64,000 nucleotides of DNA from DATHWB01 sp040905965 (GCA_040905965.1 JBBDQP010000106.1:1-64000); one strand, 5' to 3'; numbered from the stretch's first letter, positions 36,731 through 44,988 are shown. Made by a program: numbers and translations. Notes: a model not told the origin generated them from the sequence alone.

Positions 36731-37200
36731 TCACAGGCTTGAAGCCACGAGGGTTCACGTGGGTGATCGCCAATCGGTTGGCGGTTTCAGAGAGAATCGG
36801 CGGGCACGGTTTCCAGCACCGCAGGGTGCGCCGTGAGGAAGAGATCAACTGGCTGGTGCGCGAAGCGGGGATCACCTGTGTCGTGACCCTGCTCGCAGGC
36901 AACCAGAACCACGCCGCCTACGAAGCGGCCGGGCTCGAAACCCACACGGTGCCGATCAGCACCGAGCCTGGTCGGATCGACCCCAGCCCGCTCTTTGAGA
37001 CTCTCGACCGGTTGCTCGCGAACCCGAACGCTCGGGTGCTTGTCCATCGGGAGATCATCGACGACACGCTCGGTGGGCTTCTCGGCGGCTATCTCGTGGC
37101 GTCGGGCCTCGTCAAAGATCCGATCCTGGCCGCCGCCCTCATCCAGGAGATCCTGGGCAGGGCCCTCGGCCCCGAGGGTCGTTTCCTGATTCGGGGCTGA
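36727..37200 (+). CDS. phosphatase-like protein without catalytic Cys, in the folate operon
   Basis: 157 residues. GFTWVIANRLAVSERIGGHG at the start and LVREAGITCVVTLLAG followed by HTVPISTEP resemble dual-specificity/tyrosine phosphatase folds; the position of the P-loop (HCx5R) reads VHREIIDDTLGG, so the Cys and Arg are missing. It is coupled to folP and 4 bp before folB. The pathway lacks a recognised dihydroneopterin triphosphate phosphatase, so a folate role is possible, but this fold assignment is only a resemblance. Confidence 0.65.
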   Translation: MITGLKPRGFTWVIANRLAVSERIGGHGFQHRRVRREEEINWLVREAGITCVVTLLAGNQNHAAYEAAGLETHTVPISTEPGRIDPSPLFETLDRLLANPNARVLVHREIIDDTLGGLLGGYLVASGLVKDPILAAALIQEILGRALGPEGRFLIRG

Positions 37201-37204
37201 TGAG

Positions 37205-37567
37205 TTGGCCGACCGCATCGAATTGCGGGGCCTGGAGGTGCATGCCCGTCATGGGGTCTACGCCCATGAGCAGGTCGACGGCCAGACGTTCGTCGTCGAC
37301 CTCGTCGTCTCCGTCGACCTGTCTCGAGCGGGGTCATCCGACGACCTGACGGACACCGTCGACTACGGATCGCTCGCGACGGTCGTTCATGACGTGGTCG
37401 GCTCCGAGCGCTGGGATCTCATCGAACGGGTCGCAACGAGGGTTGCACAGGTCGTCCTGGCTGCTGACGAGCGGATCGAGTCGGTGGCGGTCACGGTTCA
37501 CAAGCCGCAGGCTCCCATCGCGTACCAGTTCGAGGACGTGGCCGTCACCATCGAGCGAGCCCGATGA
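37205..37567 (+). CDS. folB: dihydroneopterin aldolase
   Basis: 120 residues. LRGLEVHARHGVYAHEQVDGQ and VDYGSLATVVHDVV, HKPQAPIAYQFEDVAVTI match FolB (tunnel-fold, forms an octamer). Converts dihydroneopterin to 6-hydroxymethyl-dihydropterin. TTG 37205 is the only start near the conserved N-terminus; the stop overlaps the folK ATG (ATGA). Confidence 0.92.
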   Translation: MADRIELRGLEVHARHGVYAHEQVDGQTFVVDLVVSVDLSRAGSSDDLTDTVDYGSLATVVHDVVGSERWDLIERVATRVAQVVLAADERIESVAVTVHKPQAPIAYQFEDVAVTIERAR

Positions 37568-38520
37568 CACGAACCCGGGCCACGATCGCGCTCGGGTCGA
37601 ACCTCGGCAACCGGCTCACGCAGCTGCGTAACGGCCTCGCCGGACTTCGTGAGCTCGGGCATGTCGAAGCGGTCTCTTCGTTGTACGAGACCGACCCGGT
37701 TGGGGGTCCCCGACAGGGCAGGTATCTGAATGCGGTGGTGCTGATCGAGACCGATCTGGGTCCCGACACCCTGCTGGAAGGTCTCCAACGGATCGAGGGC
37801 GGTTCGGATCGGACTCGTGACGTCCACTGGGGGCCGCGCACGCTCGATCTGGACCTCATCACGTACGGCGATCGTCGAATCTCGGAGCCTCACCTCGTCG
37901 TGCCGCATCCGCGTGCCCACGAACGACGCTTCGTCCTGGCTCCGCTCGCCGAGGTGGCGCCCGATGCGCGGCTCTCCGACGGCTCCACCCCCGGTGAGGC
38001 CATCGCCCACACGCTCGATCAGGAGATCGAGCGATGGGGTGGCGCATGGCCGGAAGAAGCCCCGCGAATGGGAAAGGAGGCGACCTGGTGGGTCATCGGC
38101 CAATTCGGTTTGCTGACGGCCTGGCTCGTGGTCGTGGTTCTGACCACCGACCCCGTTCGGACATTGTTGCTCGGAGTGGGTGCTCTCGTCGCACTGGGAG
38201 GGGTGGCGCTCGGTGTCGGGGCGGTTTCCTCGTTCGGCACCCGGATCACGCCGTCGCCCCAACCGCTCGAAGGGTCGCTGCTCGTCGATGCCGGCGTCTA
38301 CCGCCTCGTGCGCCATCCGATGTACGGGGCGGTGTTCCTCTCCACTTTCGGGGTGGCGGTTGCGGCCGGCTCGATCACGGGGGTGGTCGTGTCCCTCGTC
38401 ATCCTGGGCTTTCTCCGACTCAAGTCAGGGCGTGAAGAGCGCATCCTCGGCATTGTCGTCGACGGTTATGAGCAGTACCGGGTGAGGGTCCGGCAGCGGC
38501 TGATCCCCTGGATCTGGTGA
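37564..38520 (+). CDS. folK: FolK pyrophosphokinase fused to a membrane isoprenylcysteine methyltransferase-like domain
   Basis: 318 residues in one uninterrupted frame. Residues 1-160 are 6-hydroxymethyl-dihydropterin pyrophosphokinase (ALGSNLGNR, SSLYETDPVGGP, RTRDVHWGPRTLDLDLITYG). Residues about 175-318 contain three or four membrane helices and the ICMT/PEMT C-terminal pattern (YRLVRHPMYGAVFL, GREERIL, YEQYRVRVRQRLIPWIW). Standalone FolK normally ends near residue 165. An internal ATG at about 38068 could start a separate methyltransferase, but no stop separates the two and I see no good ribosome site there. Confidence 0.85.
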   Translation: MTRTRATIALGSNLGNRLTQLRNGLAGLRELGHVEAVSSLYETDPVGGPRQGRYLNAVVLIETDLGPDTLLEGLQRIEGGSDRTRDVHWGPRTLDLDLITYGDRRISEPHLVVPHPRAHERRFVLAPLAEVAPDARLSDGSTPGEAIAHTLDQEIERWGGAWPEEAPRMGKEATWWVIGQFGLLTAWLVVVVLTTDPVRTLLLGVGALVALGGVALGVGAVSSFGTRITPSPQPLEGSLLVDAGVYRLVRHPMYGAVFLSTFGVAVAAGSITGVVVSLVILGFLRLKSGREERILGIVVDGYEQYRVRVRQRLIPWIW

Positions 38521-38666
38521 CCAGCGTTCCCCGATGGTGTGACCAATGGCCCTGCCGTGGTTGGGGATGCGCGATAGATTGGCCCCATGGTGGAGCATGC
38601 TCCCCCCTGATCGACACAGCATCGACGCAGCATCGACTCTGTCCGTCCGCTCGACCTGGAGGAACC

Positions 38667-38996
38667 ATGGCCCGCCGCTCCCGTGACCGTCGCAAGACCA
38701 TCCCCGGCTACGACGAACTCCGCCCTCGACGAGACGATCGCGCTCGTGACCATCGGAAGGTCAGACACGCGGCAAACCAGATGCTGCACACCGCGACCGA
38801 CGTCGAGGAGCTCGCCCCGCTTCCCGAAGTGCGGGCGGATCACCATCACGACCGAATCGACTTCGAGCCGGTCGAAGCGCCCAAGAATCGCTTCACGGTC
38901 GGCAAGACGAAGTTCTGGAAGCGGCGCGGCCAGTACAAGGAGTACCGAGCCCGCCTGGACGCTCGCTGGCCGGAACGCGACAGCTCCGAGGGCTGA
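38667..38996 (+). CDS. basic protein of unknown function
   Basis: 109 residues, strongly basic at both ends (MARRSRDRRK; TKFWKRRGQYKEYRARLDARW) with an acidic His-rich middle (ADHHHDRIDFEP). No family recognised. GGAGG precedes the ATG by 4 nt. The 146-bp spacer before it holds a GATAGATT box and a 7-codon frame (MVEHAPP) I do not consider a gene. Confidence 0.65.
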   Translation: MARRSRDRRKTIPGYDELRPRRDDRARDHRKVRHAANQMLHTATDVEELAPLPEVRADHHHDRIDFEPVEAPKNRFTVGKTKFWKRRGQYKEYRARLDARWPERDSSEG

Positions 38997-39083
38997 CCGA
39001 CCGGCCCTCTCAGGCCGGGAGCCGCGGCGAGCCGGGCGTCCGATTTGATGGATCGGGTGCGGGGGTCCAAAGTTCACGGACGC

Positions 39084-40265
39084 ATGACAGAACTCTCGGA
39101 CGATCCCGCGGACCTCACGTCTCCCCTCGANNNNNNNNNNNNNNNNNNNNNNNNNNNNNNNNNNNNNNNNNNNNNNNNNNNNNNNNNNNNNNNNNNNNNN
39201 NNNNNNNNNNNNNNNNNNNNNNNNNNNNNNGACGTCGAGGAGCGGTCCCGGCACCGCTACGTCGACCTGATCGTGAACCCCGAGGCCCGCCTGATCGCCG
39301 TCACCCGTTCGAAGGTCGTGAGCGCCCTCCGTCGCGAGTTCGAAGCGCGCGGCTATATCGAGGTCGAAACACCGGTCCTCCAGGTGGATGCCGGCGGCGC
39401 ACTGGCGCGTCCGTTCGTGACTCACCACAACGCACTCGACATCGATCTCTATCTCCGCATCGCCACCGAACTCCACCTCAAGCGCCTCGTCGTCGGTGGG
39501 CTGGAGCGCGTGTTCGAAGTGGGGAGGATCTTTCGCAACGAAGGCATCGACTCCACCCACAATCCGGAGTTCACGATGCTCGAGTCCTACGAAGCCTTTG
39601 CCGACTACACCGACATCATGACGATGGTCGAAGAGATCGTGGCGGGAGTTTCGATGGCGGCGACGGGATCGACGGAGATCGAGTACCAGGGCCGCCCCAT
39701 GTCGCTCGCCGGACCGTACCGACGGGCGCGAATGACAGATCTCGTGTCTGAGGCCCTGGGAGCCGAGGTCTCAATCCACACTCCACGGGCCGAGTTGGTC
39801 GACCTGGCTCGCTCCGTCGGGCTGGACCCCGACGACGCCTGGGGTCCGGGCAAGATCATCGAGGCTCTCTTCGGGGCGAGGGCAGAGGAGTCGATCTGGG
39901 AGCCGACGTTCGTGACTGACTACCCGGTGGAGATTTCCCCGCTGGCTCGCCGCCACCGCGACGACCCGGAACTCACGGAACGCTTCGAACTGTTCATCGC
40001 AGGCGCCGAGTACGCCAACGCCTTCACCGAATTGAACGACCCGCGTGATCAGCGCCAGCGCTTTCTCGGCCAGGCAGCGGCGAAGTTGGCCGGCGACGAC
40101 GAGGCCCACCCCATCGACGAGGACTACATCAGGGCACTCGAGTACGGGATGCCGCCCACCGGCGGCCTCGGTATCGGCGTCGACCGCCTGGTCATGCTCC
40201 TCACCGACCAGACCCACGTCCGCGAGGTCATCCTGTTCCCCACCATGCGCCCCCCCGCCGACTGA
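39084..40265 (+). CDS. lysS: lysyl-tRNA synthetase (class II), N-terminal domain interrupted by a gap
   Basis: Sixteen residues (MTELSDDPADLTSPLD) precede 100 Ns; after them the class II core starts at VEERSRHRYVDLIVNPEARL. Motif 2 VFEVGRIFRNEGIDSTHNPEFTMLE is split over about 39510-39590 and motif 3 PPTGGLGIGVDRLVMLL lies near the end. The OB-fold anticodon domain (about 120-130 residues in the family) is almost wholly missing, so the real gap should be near 400 bp. Followed by the dispersed repeat, copy B. Confidence 0.93.
   Translation: MTELSDDPADLTSPLXXXXXXXXXXXXXXXXXXXXXXXXXXXXXXXXXXDVEERSRHRYVDLIVNPEARLIAVTRSKVVSALRREFEARGYIEVETPVLQVDAGGALARPFVTHHNALDIDLYLRIATELHLKRLVVGGLERVFEVGRIFRNEGIDSTHNPEFTMLESYEAFADYTDIMTMVEEIVAGVSMAATGSTEIEYQGRPMSLAGPYRRARMTDLVSEALGAEVSIHTPRAELVDLARSVGLDPDDAWGPGKIIEALFGARAEESIWEPTFVTDYPVEISPLARRHRDDPELTERFELFIAGAEYANAFTELNDPRDQRQRFLGQAAAKLAGDDEAHPIDEDYIRALEYGMPPTGGLGIGVDRLVMLLTDQTHVREVILFPTMRPPAD
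39131..39230. other. scaffold gap (100 N) inside lysS
   Basis: 100 Ns with no duplicated flanks. By comparison with LysRS length, roughly 120-130 codons are missing, so the Ns are a placeholder. Confidence 0.9.
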
Positions 40266-40283
40266 CCCCGCCTTCCCGAGCCC

Positions 40284-40333
40284 GTTTTTAGCGAACCAGC
40301 GCTACAAAAATGAAGCGTTTGGAGGGGTAAAAA
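40284..40333 (+). repeat. dispersed intergenic element, copy B
   Basis: Starts GTTTTTAGCGAACCAGCGC, 18 bp after the lysS stop, with hairpin CGCTACA-AAAA-TGAAGCG (one mismatch, 40300-40317). The end is diverged from copies A and C (GGAGGGGTAAAAAC). It lies between convergent genes and could act as a terminator. Confidence 0.65.
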
Positions 40334-40888
40334 CTATTCCAATCGGGCGATGACGGGGCCGGGGTCAGCCTCGGCGTTGAGTTGCAGGGCACGGCCGAGC
40401 ACGTTCCCCGAGGGCAACGCAGACAGCACTTCGACCCCGCTGATCCGGAAGGCGCCGCCCATTGCCGGAGTCGACGCGGCCAGCCGATCGAGGAGATCCT
40501 TCATGCGGGCGGCGACGATCTCGATTGTGCCCGGTTCGAGGTCGGCGAGCGCGACCGCGAATGTCGTTTCGTTGAGTCGACCGACCGAGTCGACCTCCCG
40601 GATCGCGGCACCGATCGTGGCAGTCACATGGGTCCGGAACTCGACGGCTCCGTCCCCGAAGAGGACCTCGTCAGAGAGTGCCGGAAACGCCACCACGATG
40701 AGCCCGTAGATGTCGCCCCGGCGGATCAGCCACTTCTGGCCCCGTTCGAGGGCATCGAGCACCCCCGTCCGGTTGAGGATTCCCGAGTCGAGGTCGATGG
40801 TGCCGACCACATCGAGCGTCACCTTGATGGCTTCCAGTTCATCTCGAAGCATCTGGATCTCGCGGCGGAGTGCGGATACCTCGTCCAT
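40334..40888 (-). CDS. degenerate GGDEF-domain protein
   Basis: 184 residues: an N-terminal coiled coil (ALRREIQMLRDELEAIKV) then a GGDEF-like fold in which DLDSGILNRTGVLDALERG replaces the usual D-x-LTGLxNR start and the active GGDEF loop reads GRLNETTFAVAL. It is thus probably a non-catalytic nucleotide sensor or scaffold for cyclic-di-GMP-type signalling. The next gene upstream diverges. Located beside flagellar regulators. Confidence 0.65.
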   Translation of the reverse strand: MDEVSALRREIQMLRDELEAIKVTLDVVGTIDLDSGILNRTGVLDALERGQKWLIRRGDIYGLIVVAFPALSDEVLFGDGAVEFRTHVTATIGAAIREVDSVGRLNETTFAVALADLEPGTIEIVAARMKDLLDRLAASTPAMGGAFRISGVEVLSALPSGNVLGRALQLNAEADPGPVIARLE

Positions 40889-40967
40889 CGGTGCGAGCGT
40901 AACGGTGACGTCGCGCGGCGATGTGGTGCCGATGCTTGCCTCACCTCCGACGCTGCCGACAGGACCG

Positions 40968-41450
40968 ATGATGGCGCACCGCTCTCGGCTCGCAGACCTC
41001 GACCATCGGTTCAGCGTCGAACGGGATGTGCTCGAGCGCCTGCTGTTCAGGCTGGTCGTGATCAGGGCGATGCGATTCGTATCAGCCGACCCGTCGGATC
41101 TGGCAGAAGCTCATCGTCATCTCGAATCGGCCGCACTCGGGGTTCGGCTCGCGGGCCGAGCGGGATTCGACGAGACCCTCGATCCGCCTCAGGAACGACT
41201 CGAGATCCTGGCCGAGACGGCGCCGGAACCGTACCGGACCATGTTCGCCGACCACCTCGAGCGTGTGAACAGGATTGCTGCCGAACTGGTCGACCCTTCC
41301 CATTCACGCGGTCCGTCAGATCCCCTCGACCAAGCGCTTGCTGAAGTTTTGTGTCGCGCAGTGCGGGGAGCGGTGTCTGGCATCGCGGCACCGGAGTTGG
41401 CTTCGTTCGTCCGCACGGGGATGCTCGAACTACCGCCGCATGGGGCGTAG
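40968..41450 (+). CDS. FlgN-like flagellar export chaperone candidate
   Basis: 160 residues, mainly alpha-helical. FSVERDVLERLLFRLVVIRAMRF and EAHRHLESAALGVRLAG recall the N-terminal helices of FlgN-type chaperones. No enzyme motifs. The call depends strongly on context, since csrA starts 9 bp after the stop and fliA is nearby. Start ATG 40968 (AGGA upstream); ATG 40971 also possible. Confidence 0.5.
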   Translation: MMAHRSRLADLDHRFSVERDVLERLLFRLVVIRAMRFVSADPSDLAEAHRHLESAALGVRLAGRAGFDETLDPPQERLEILAETAPEPYRTMFADHLERVNRIAAELVDPSHSRGPSDPLDQALAEVLCRAVRGAVSGIAAPELASFVRTGMLELPPHGA

Positions 41451-41459
41451 GCTCGGGGG

Positions 41460-41642
41460 ATGCTCGTTCTCACTCGAAAGGTAGGGGAGTCGATCGTCAT
41501 CGGTGACGATGTCGTGATCACCGTCCTCGAAATCAGGGGTGGGCAGGTACGGCTGGGCGTCGAAGCGCCGCGCGAAGTCGTCGTCCACCGATCCGAGGTG
41601 CACGATCAGGTGATGGCTGACAACCGCTCGGCAGACGACTGA
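41460..41642 (+). CDS. csrA: carbon storage/flagellar translational regulator CsrA
   Basis: 60 residues, full-length CsrA: MLVLTRKVGESIVIGDDVVITVLEI, GQVRLGVEAPREVVVHRSEV. A homodimeric RNA-binding protein that blocks ribosome sites with GGA motifs, in many flagellates controlling flagellin with FliW. TAGGCT (41448-41453) 6 nt upstream suggests a leaderless start, while CGGGGG also precedes the ATG. FliW is not in this window. Confidence 0.93.
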   Translation: MLVLTRKVGESIVIGDDVVITVLEIRGGQVRLGVEAPREVVVHRSEVHDQVMADNRSADD

Positions 41643-41656
41643 AGTGTCGACTGGAG

Positions 41657-42073
41657 TCAGCCTGTGAGCCGGTGCCCGGTCCTGGGCGTCACCCGGGCAT
41701 GTGAGAGCGTCCTCACGCGGCGCCGTTCGGTGTCGACGTCATCCAGCAATCCGTCGAGTTCCTGCTGAAGTGATCTGAGAAGCTGCCCGGGCCCTGACGG
41801 CATTCGGATGATGAGGTCGTTCAGCGTTGGGGCCGCCCGCAGGTGAAGGGCTGAGCCGAACTTCTCGGTGGCGTCGACTCGGAGCCTTTCGGCCAAGTCG
41901 AGTTCGACCACGACCTCGGACAGTTCGTCGAGGGCGACCCCGAGGAAGCGGTTGTCTCCCACTTCGAGCAGCACCCGCAGTTGCCGGTGTGCAAAGCGGA
42001 GCCGTTCAAGGATCGCGAGTTCCTTGCGCAAGACGGCGACGAGGTCGGCCGAAGATGGATGAGGTTGTCCCAT
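41657..42073 (-). CDS. FlgN-like helical protein
   Basis: 138 residues. LVAVLRKELAILERLRFAHRQLRVLLEVGDNRFLGVALDELSEVV, shown across residues 10-55, has the heptad-like pattern of FlgN chaperones. Convergent with csrA and divergent from fliA. No catalytic motifs. Family call from pattern and neighbours, not from a profile match. Confidence 0.5.
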   Translation of the reverse strand: MGQPHPSSADLVAVLRKELAILERLRFAHRQLRVLLEVGDNRFLGVALDELSEVVVELDLAERLRVDATEKFGSALHLRAAPTLNDLIIRMPSGPGQLLRSLQQELDGLLDDVDTERRRVRTLSHARVTPRTGHRLTG

Positions 42074-42207
42074 GGTCGACCTGTCGTCATGTCGGCCCTC
42101 GGGTTGCGCGAAAAGCGCGAATTATTGTCGGAATGGTCCTCAAGCGGTGCCGTGCTCGGCGCCGATGTCTAGGTGATACGACTGCGCTGGCATCGAGGGT
42201 TGCGGGA

Positions 42208-43101
42208 ATGGCTACTGAACTGACGAATTCGGAACAAGACGACCTGGTCGTCGGGACCATGGATCTCATCGGACACATCGTGGCCGAGCTCTCCGCTCGC
42301 TACCCCCGGCACGTGGATCGATCCGAATTGTGGAACGCAGGTGCGCTTGGCCTCGTCGAGGCGAGCCGCCGATTCGATCCTGATTCGGGAGTCCCGTTCT
42401 CCAGGTATGCCGCGATCCGCGTTAGGGGGGCGATCATCGACTCCACGCGAAGTCGGGACTGGGCGAGCCGGTCGGTCCGCCGCTGTCTCCGCGAGATCGG
42501 TCAGGCAACTTCCGGGCTCGAAGAGGAGAGTGGCCGCATGCCGGGGACCGCCGAAGTGGCGGCATTTCTGGGGATTTCCCTCGAAGAGTTCGAGCGTCGT
42601 CGGACCGAGTCCGTCGCCTCGACCCTGCTGCATCTCGATCAGGCGGTCGAAGGTGAGGATGCCACGTTGGCGGACAGGATCGAAGAGCCATCGATCGTCG
42701 GCAGCCCGGAGAGCGCACTCGAGCAGCGGGAGTTGCGGGGCACACTCGCCGAAGCCATCCGAAACCTGCCCGCCGTCCAGGCAGAAGTCGTCAGTCGCTA
42801 CTACATCGACGGCAATCTCCTGCAGGACATCGCGGGGGAGATGGCCCTCACCGAGGCACGCATCTCCCAGATTCGGAGCGAGGGCTTGGCGTCGCTCAAG
42901 GCGTTTTTCGCGATTCAGTACGACGAGGTGGAGCCTGAAGCGGACGACGCCCCCGGCAAGCGCGCTCGGGCTGCATTCCTCGAACGGATGGGTGCCACCT
43001 CGGACTGGCGGTCGCGGATCGAGTCTGCCGGCTACCTCGATTCGGCTGTGCAGGGTCTCGAGTCTCTGGTGGATAGCGAGGCGTGTTCGGCCGCCCTCTG
43101 A
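42208..43101 (+). CDS. fliA: sigma-28-type flagellar sigma factor (FliA/WhiG family)
   Basis: 297 residues. Region 2 with LWNAGALGLVEASRRFDPDSGVPFSRYAAIRVRGAIID in two parts, region 3 (MPGTAEVAAFLGISLEEFERRR) and region 4 (NLPAVQAEVVSRYYIDGNLLQDIAGEMALTEARISQI, given in parts). Such sigma factors drive flagellin and motility genes, or sporulation in streptomycetes. A C-terminal extension of about 50 residues follows region 4. ATG 42208 is chosen because the conserved part starts here; the weak GGGA is near it. Confidence 0.9.
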   Translation: MATELTNSEQDDLVVGTMDLIGHIVAELSARYPRHVDRSELWNAGALGLVEASRRFDPDSGVPFSRYAAIRVRGAIIDSTRSRDWASRSVRRCLREIGQATSGLEEESGRMPGTAEVAAFLGISLEEFERRRTESVASTLLHLDQAVEGEDATLADRIEEPSIVGSPESALEQRELRGTLAEAIRNLPAVQAEVVSRYYIDGNLLQDIAGEMALTEARISQIRSEGLASLKAFFAIQYDEVEPEADDAPGKRARAAFLERMGATSDWRSRIESAGYLDSAVQGLESLVDSEACSAAL

Positions 43102-43108
43102 CCCGGCC

Positions 43109-43474
43109 TCAGATGTCGGCGAGATCGCTGAGTCGGGACGCCAAAGTGGAGATGTCGAACGGCTTTTCGATCACGCCAACGACCCCCAGCGCCTCGAGAG
43201 TCGCCGCATCGGCGATTTCGGCACGTCCAGTCAGGAACAGGACTTTGACGTCTGCGGTCTCGGAATCGGCTCTCAGTTCCTCGACGACTTCGAGGCCCGT
43301 ACGCCCGGGCATCAAGTAGTCGAGGACGACGAGGTCGGGCCGATGCGCGATCACGGCTTCGCTCACGTCTTCCGGGTCGGCGACCGAGACCACGTCATGT
43401 CCCGCCCGCTTCCCGAGGACCAATTCGAGGAGGTAGAGGATGACCGGATCGTCGTCGCAAATGACCAGGCGCAT
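43109..43474 (-). CDS. single-domain response regulator (CheY-like)
   Basis: 121 residues, only a receiver domain: acidic DDD at residues 7-9, phospho-acceptor Asp in VVLDYLMPG (about 52), Thr in FLTGRA and Lys in IEKPF. No output domain. The start overlaps the stop of the hybrid regulator gene by one base, so the two are coupled and likely exchange phosphoryl groups through its Hpt domain. Confidence 0.9.
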   Translation of the reverse strand: MRLVICDDDPVILYLLELVLGKRAGHDVVSVADPEDVSEAVIAHRPDLVVLDYLMPGRTGLEVVEELRADSETADVKVLFLTGRAEIADAATLEALGVVGVIEKPFDISTLASRLSDLADI

Positions 43475-44931
43475 CAGGGTGTGACGAATCTCTTGAGGCG
43501 AGCTGTCAGTTCGGTCGGCGAGAACGGCTTGATGACGTAGTCGTTGGCGCCGAGATCGAACCCACGGACGACCTCGCGTTCGCTGCCGGCGGCTGTGAGC
43601 ATCACGATCGGGGTGTTGTCGAGTTCCCGCACGGATCGCAGTCGTTCGAGGACCTCGAATCCGTTCTTCCCGGGCATTTCGACGTCGAGCACGACGATGC
43701 CGAACTCGCCCGTCCCGGCTGCTTCGAGTGCCGCGTCCCCGTCCGACTCGTGGACGACTTCGAATCCTTCACGTTCGAGACGGTGGATGATCAGCGCCGC
43801 AGTGAGGTCGTCGTCTTCTGCCAGGAGTACCCGACCGGTGCGGCGCATGATCTCTCCGATGGTGACCCTGTCGCCGCCCGCCAGGCTTGCATCCATGGCG
43901 AATTGATGAGCGGTTTGGTACGCATCGGTGAGTCCGAGACCGCCATCGGTGACGACGCTGGCGGAGAAGGAGACCACGGCGCCGTCGGTTGTCGGGTGAC
44001 GGAGGGTGCGCAGCCGGAGCCGTGATTGATCGACGAGACGGATCATCTGGGCCGGCTCGTAGGCGCCGACGATGGCCAGTTCGCCGTCCGCCCACCGGGC
44101 GATGTCGGCGTCAGGTCCGAGGAGGCTGAACAGACCGGCGTGGACCTCGCGGGTCACTGCCGGATCGGGTCCGACGGATCGGGTGCCGCCGGGTCCGTGT
44201 GTTTCGGGGACCACCGCCACCACCGAGATCGGGATCTCCCGCTCGAGCAAGGCCCGGTAGGAGGCGGTCAACGCGGCTCGCCCTGGCTCGGGACCTGCGC
44301 GACGAAGGGCGACTGCAACACGCCCGGCGACTTCGTCCCCGACGAACGGCTTTGCGATGAACCCGTCGGCGCCGAGATTGGTCACTTCGTCGATCATGGA
44401 TTGGTCCGACACACCGGAGATGACGAGCACGGGCGTGGCCGCGGTGGTCTCGTCGAGTCGTATCTCCCGCAGCAGCACGCGACCGTCGCCGTCCGGGAGG
44501 AACGGGTCGAGCAGGATGAGATCAGGCTGACCCTGACCGAGGAACTGGCGGGCGGCCTCGAGCGACGCCACCGATGTGACTCGCCGACCGGGGGTGGTGA
44601 GACGCGCTTCGAGCAGGCGAGTGATGAGCGGATCGTCGTCGATGACGAGCACCAGGTGGCGAGAAGTCGACGAGGTGACCGAGCCGAGGGTGGCGCACAG
44701 GTTGGCGATCGCCGGGCTGATGTGGTTGTCGCCCACCGACTCGACCTGGGCGGCGGATTCGCTCACTTCGGGGAACCCGTAGCTTGCACCGGAGCCTTTC
44801 AGGCTGTGGGCGATTCCGCGGACGCGAGACACCGCATCGGCGTCACCCCTGCGGACGGCGGGGATGAGGCTCTCCAACGCTCGGAGCCGGTCGAGGGCCG
44901 AATCACGAAAATACTGTTGGAGTTCGTCCAC
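43474..44931 (-). CDS. hybrid regulator: Hpt - receiver - GGDEF-like - receiver
   Basis: 485 residues. Hpt domain at the N-terminus with phosphorylatable His in IAHSLKGSGASYGF (about 42); receiver 1 with LILLDPFLPDGDG and KPF (about 95-215); a middle domain of about 145 residues with ISVVAVVPETHG and SFSASVVTDGGLG that has GGDEF-fold character but no GGDEF motif; receiver 2 with IVVLDVEMPGKNG and VIKPF (about 365-485). No histidine kinase domain, so it is a phosphorelay intermediate. Coupled to the CheY-like gene. Confidence 0.85.
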   Translation of the reverse strand: MDELQQYFRDSALDRLRALESLIPAVRRGDADAVSRVRGIAHSLKGSGASYGFPEVSESAAQVESVGDNHISPAIANLCATLGSVTSSTSRHLVLVIDDDPLITRLLEARLTTPGRRVTSVASLEAARQFLGQGQPDLILLDPFLPDGDGRVLLREIRLDETTAATPVLVISGVSDQSMIDEVTNLGADGFIAKPFVGDEVAGRVAVALRRAGPEPGRAALTASYRALLEREIPISVVAVVPETHGPGGTRSVGPDPAVTREVHAGLFSLLGPDADIARWADGELAIVGAYEPAQMIRLVDQSRLRLRTLRHPTTDGAVVSFSASVVTDGGLGLTDAYQTAHQFAMDASLAGGDRVTIGEIMRRTGRVLLAEDDDLTAALIIHRLEREGFEVVHESDGDAALEAAGTGEFGIVVLDVEMPGKNGFEVLERLRSVRELDNTPIVMLTAAGSEREVVRGFDLGANDYVIKPFSPTELTARLKRFVTP

Positions 44932-44988
44932 TGTGGGAAGGATCGGTCGGTCCAGGGGGTGACTGAAGCCGATTGGCGTTCAATGTGG

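Noticed and set aside
38595..38618. Seven-codon leaderless frame MVEHAPP after a GATAGATT box
   Set aside because: Too short and without conservation evidence; kept only as a note in the neighbouring gene.
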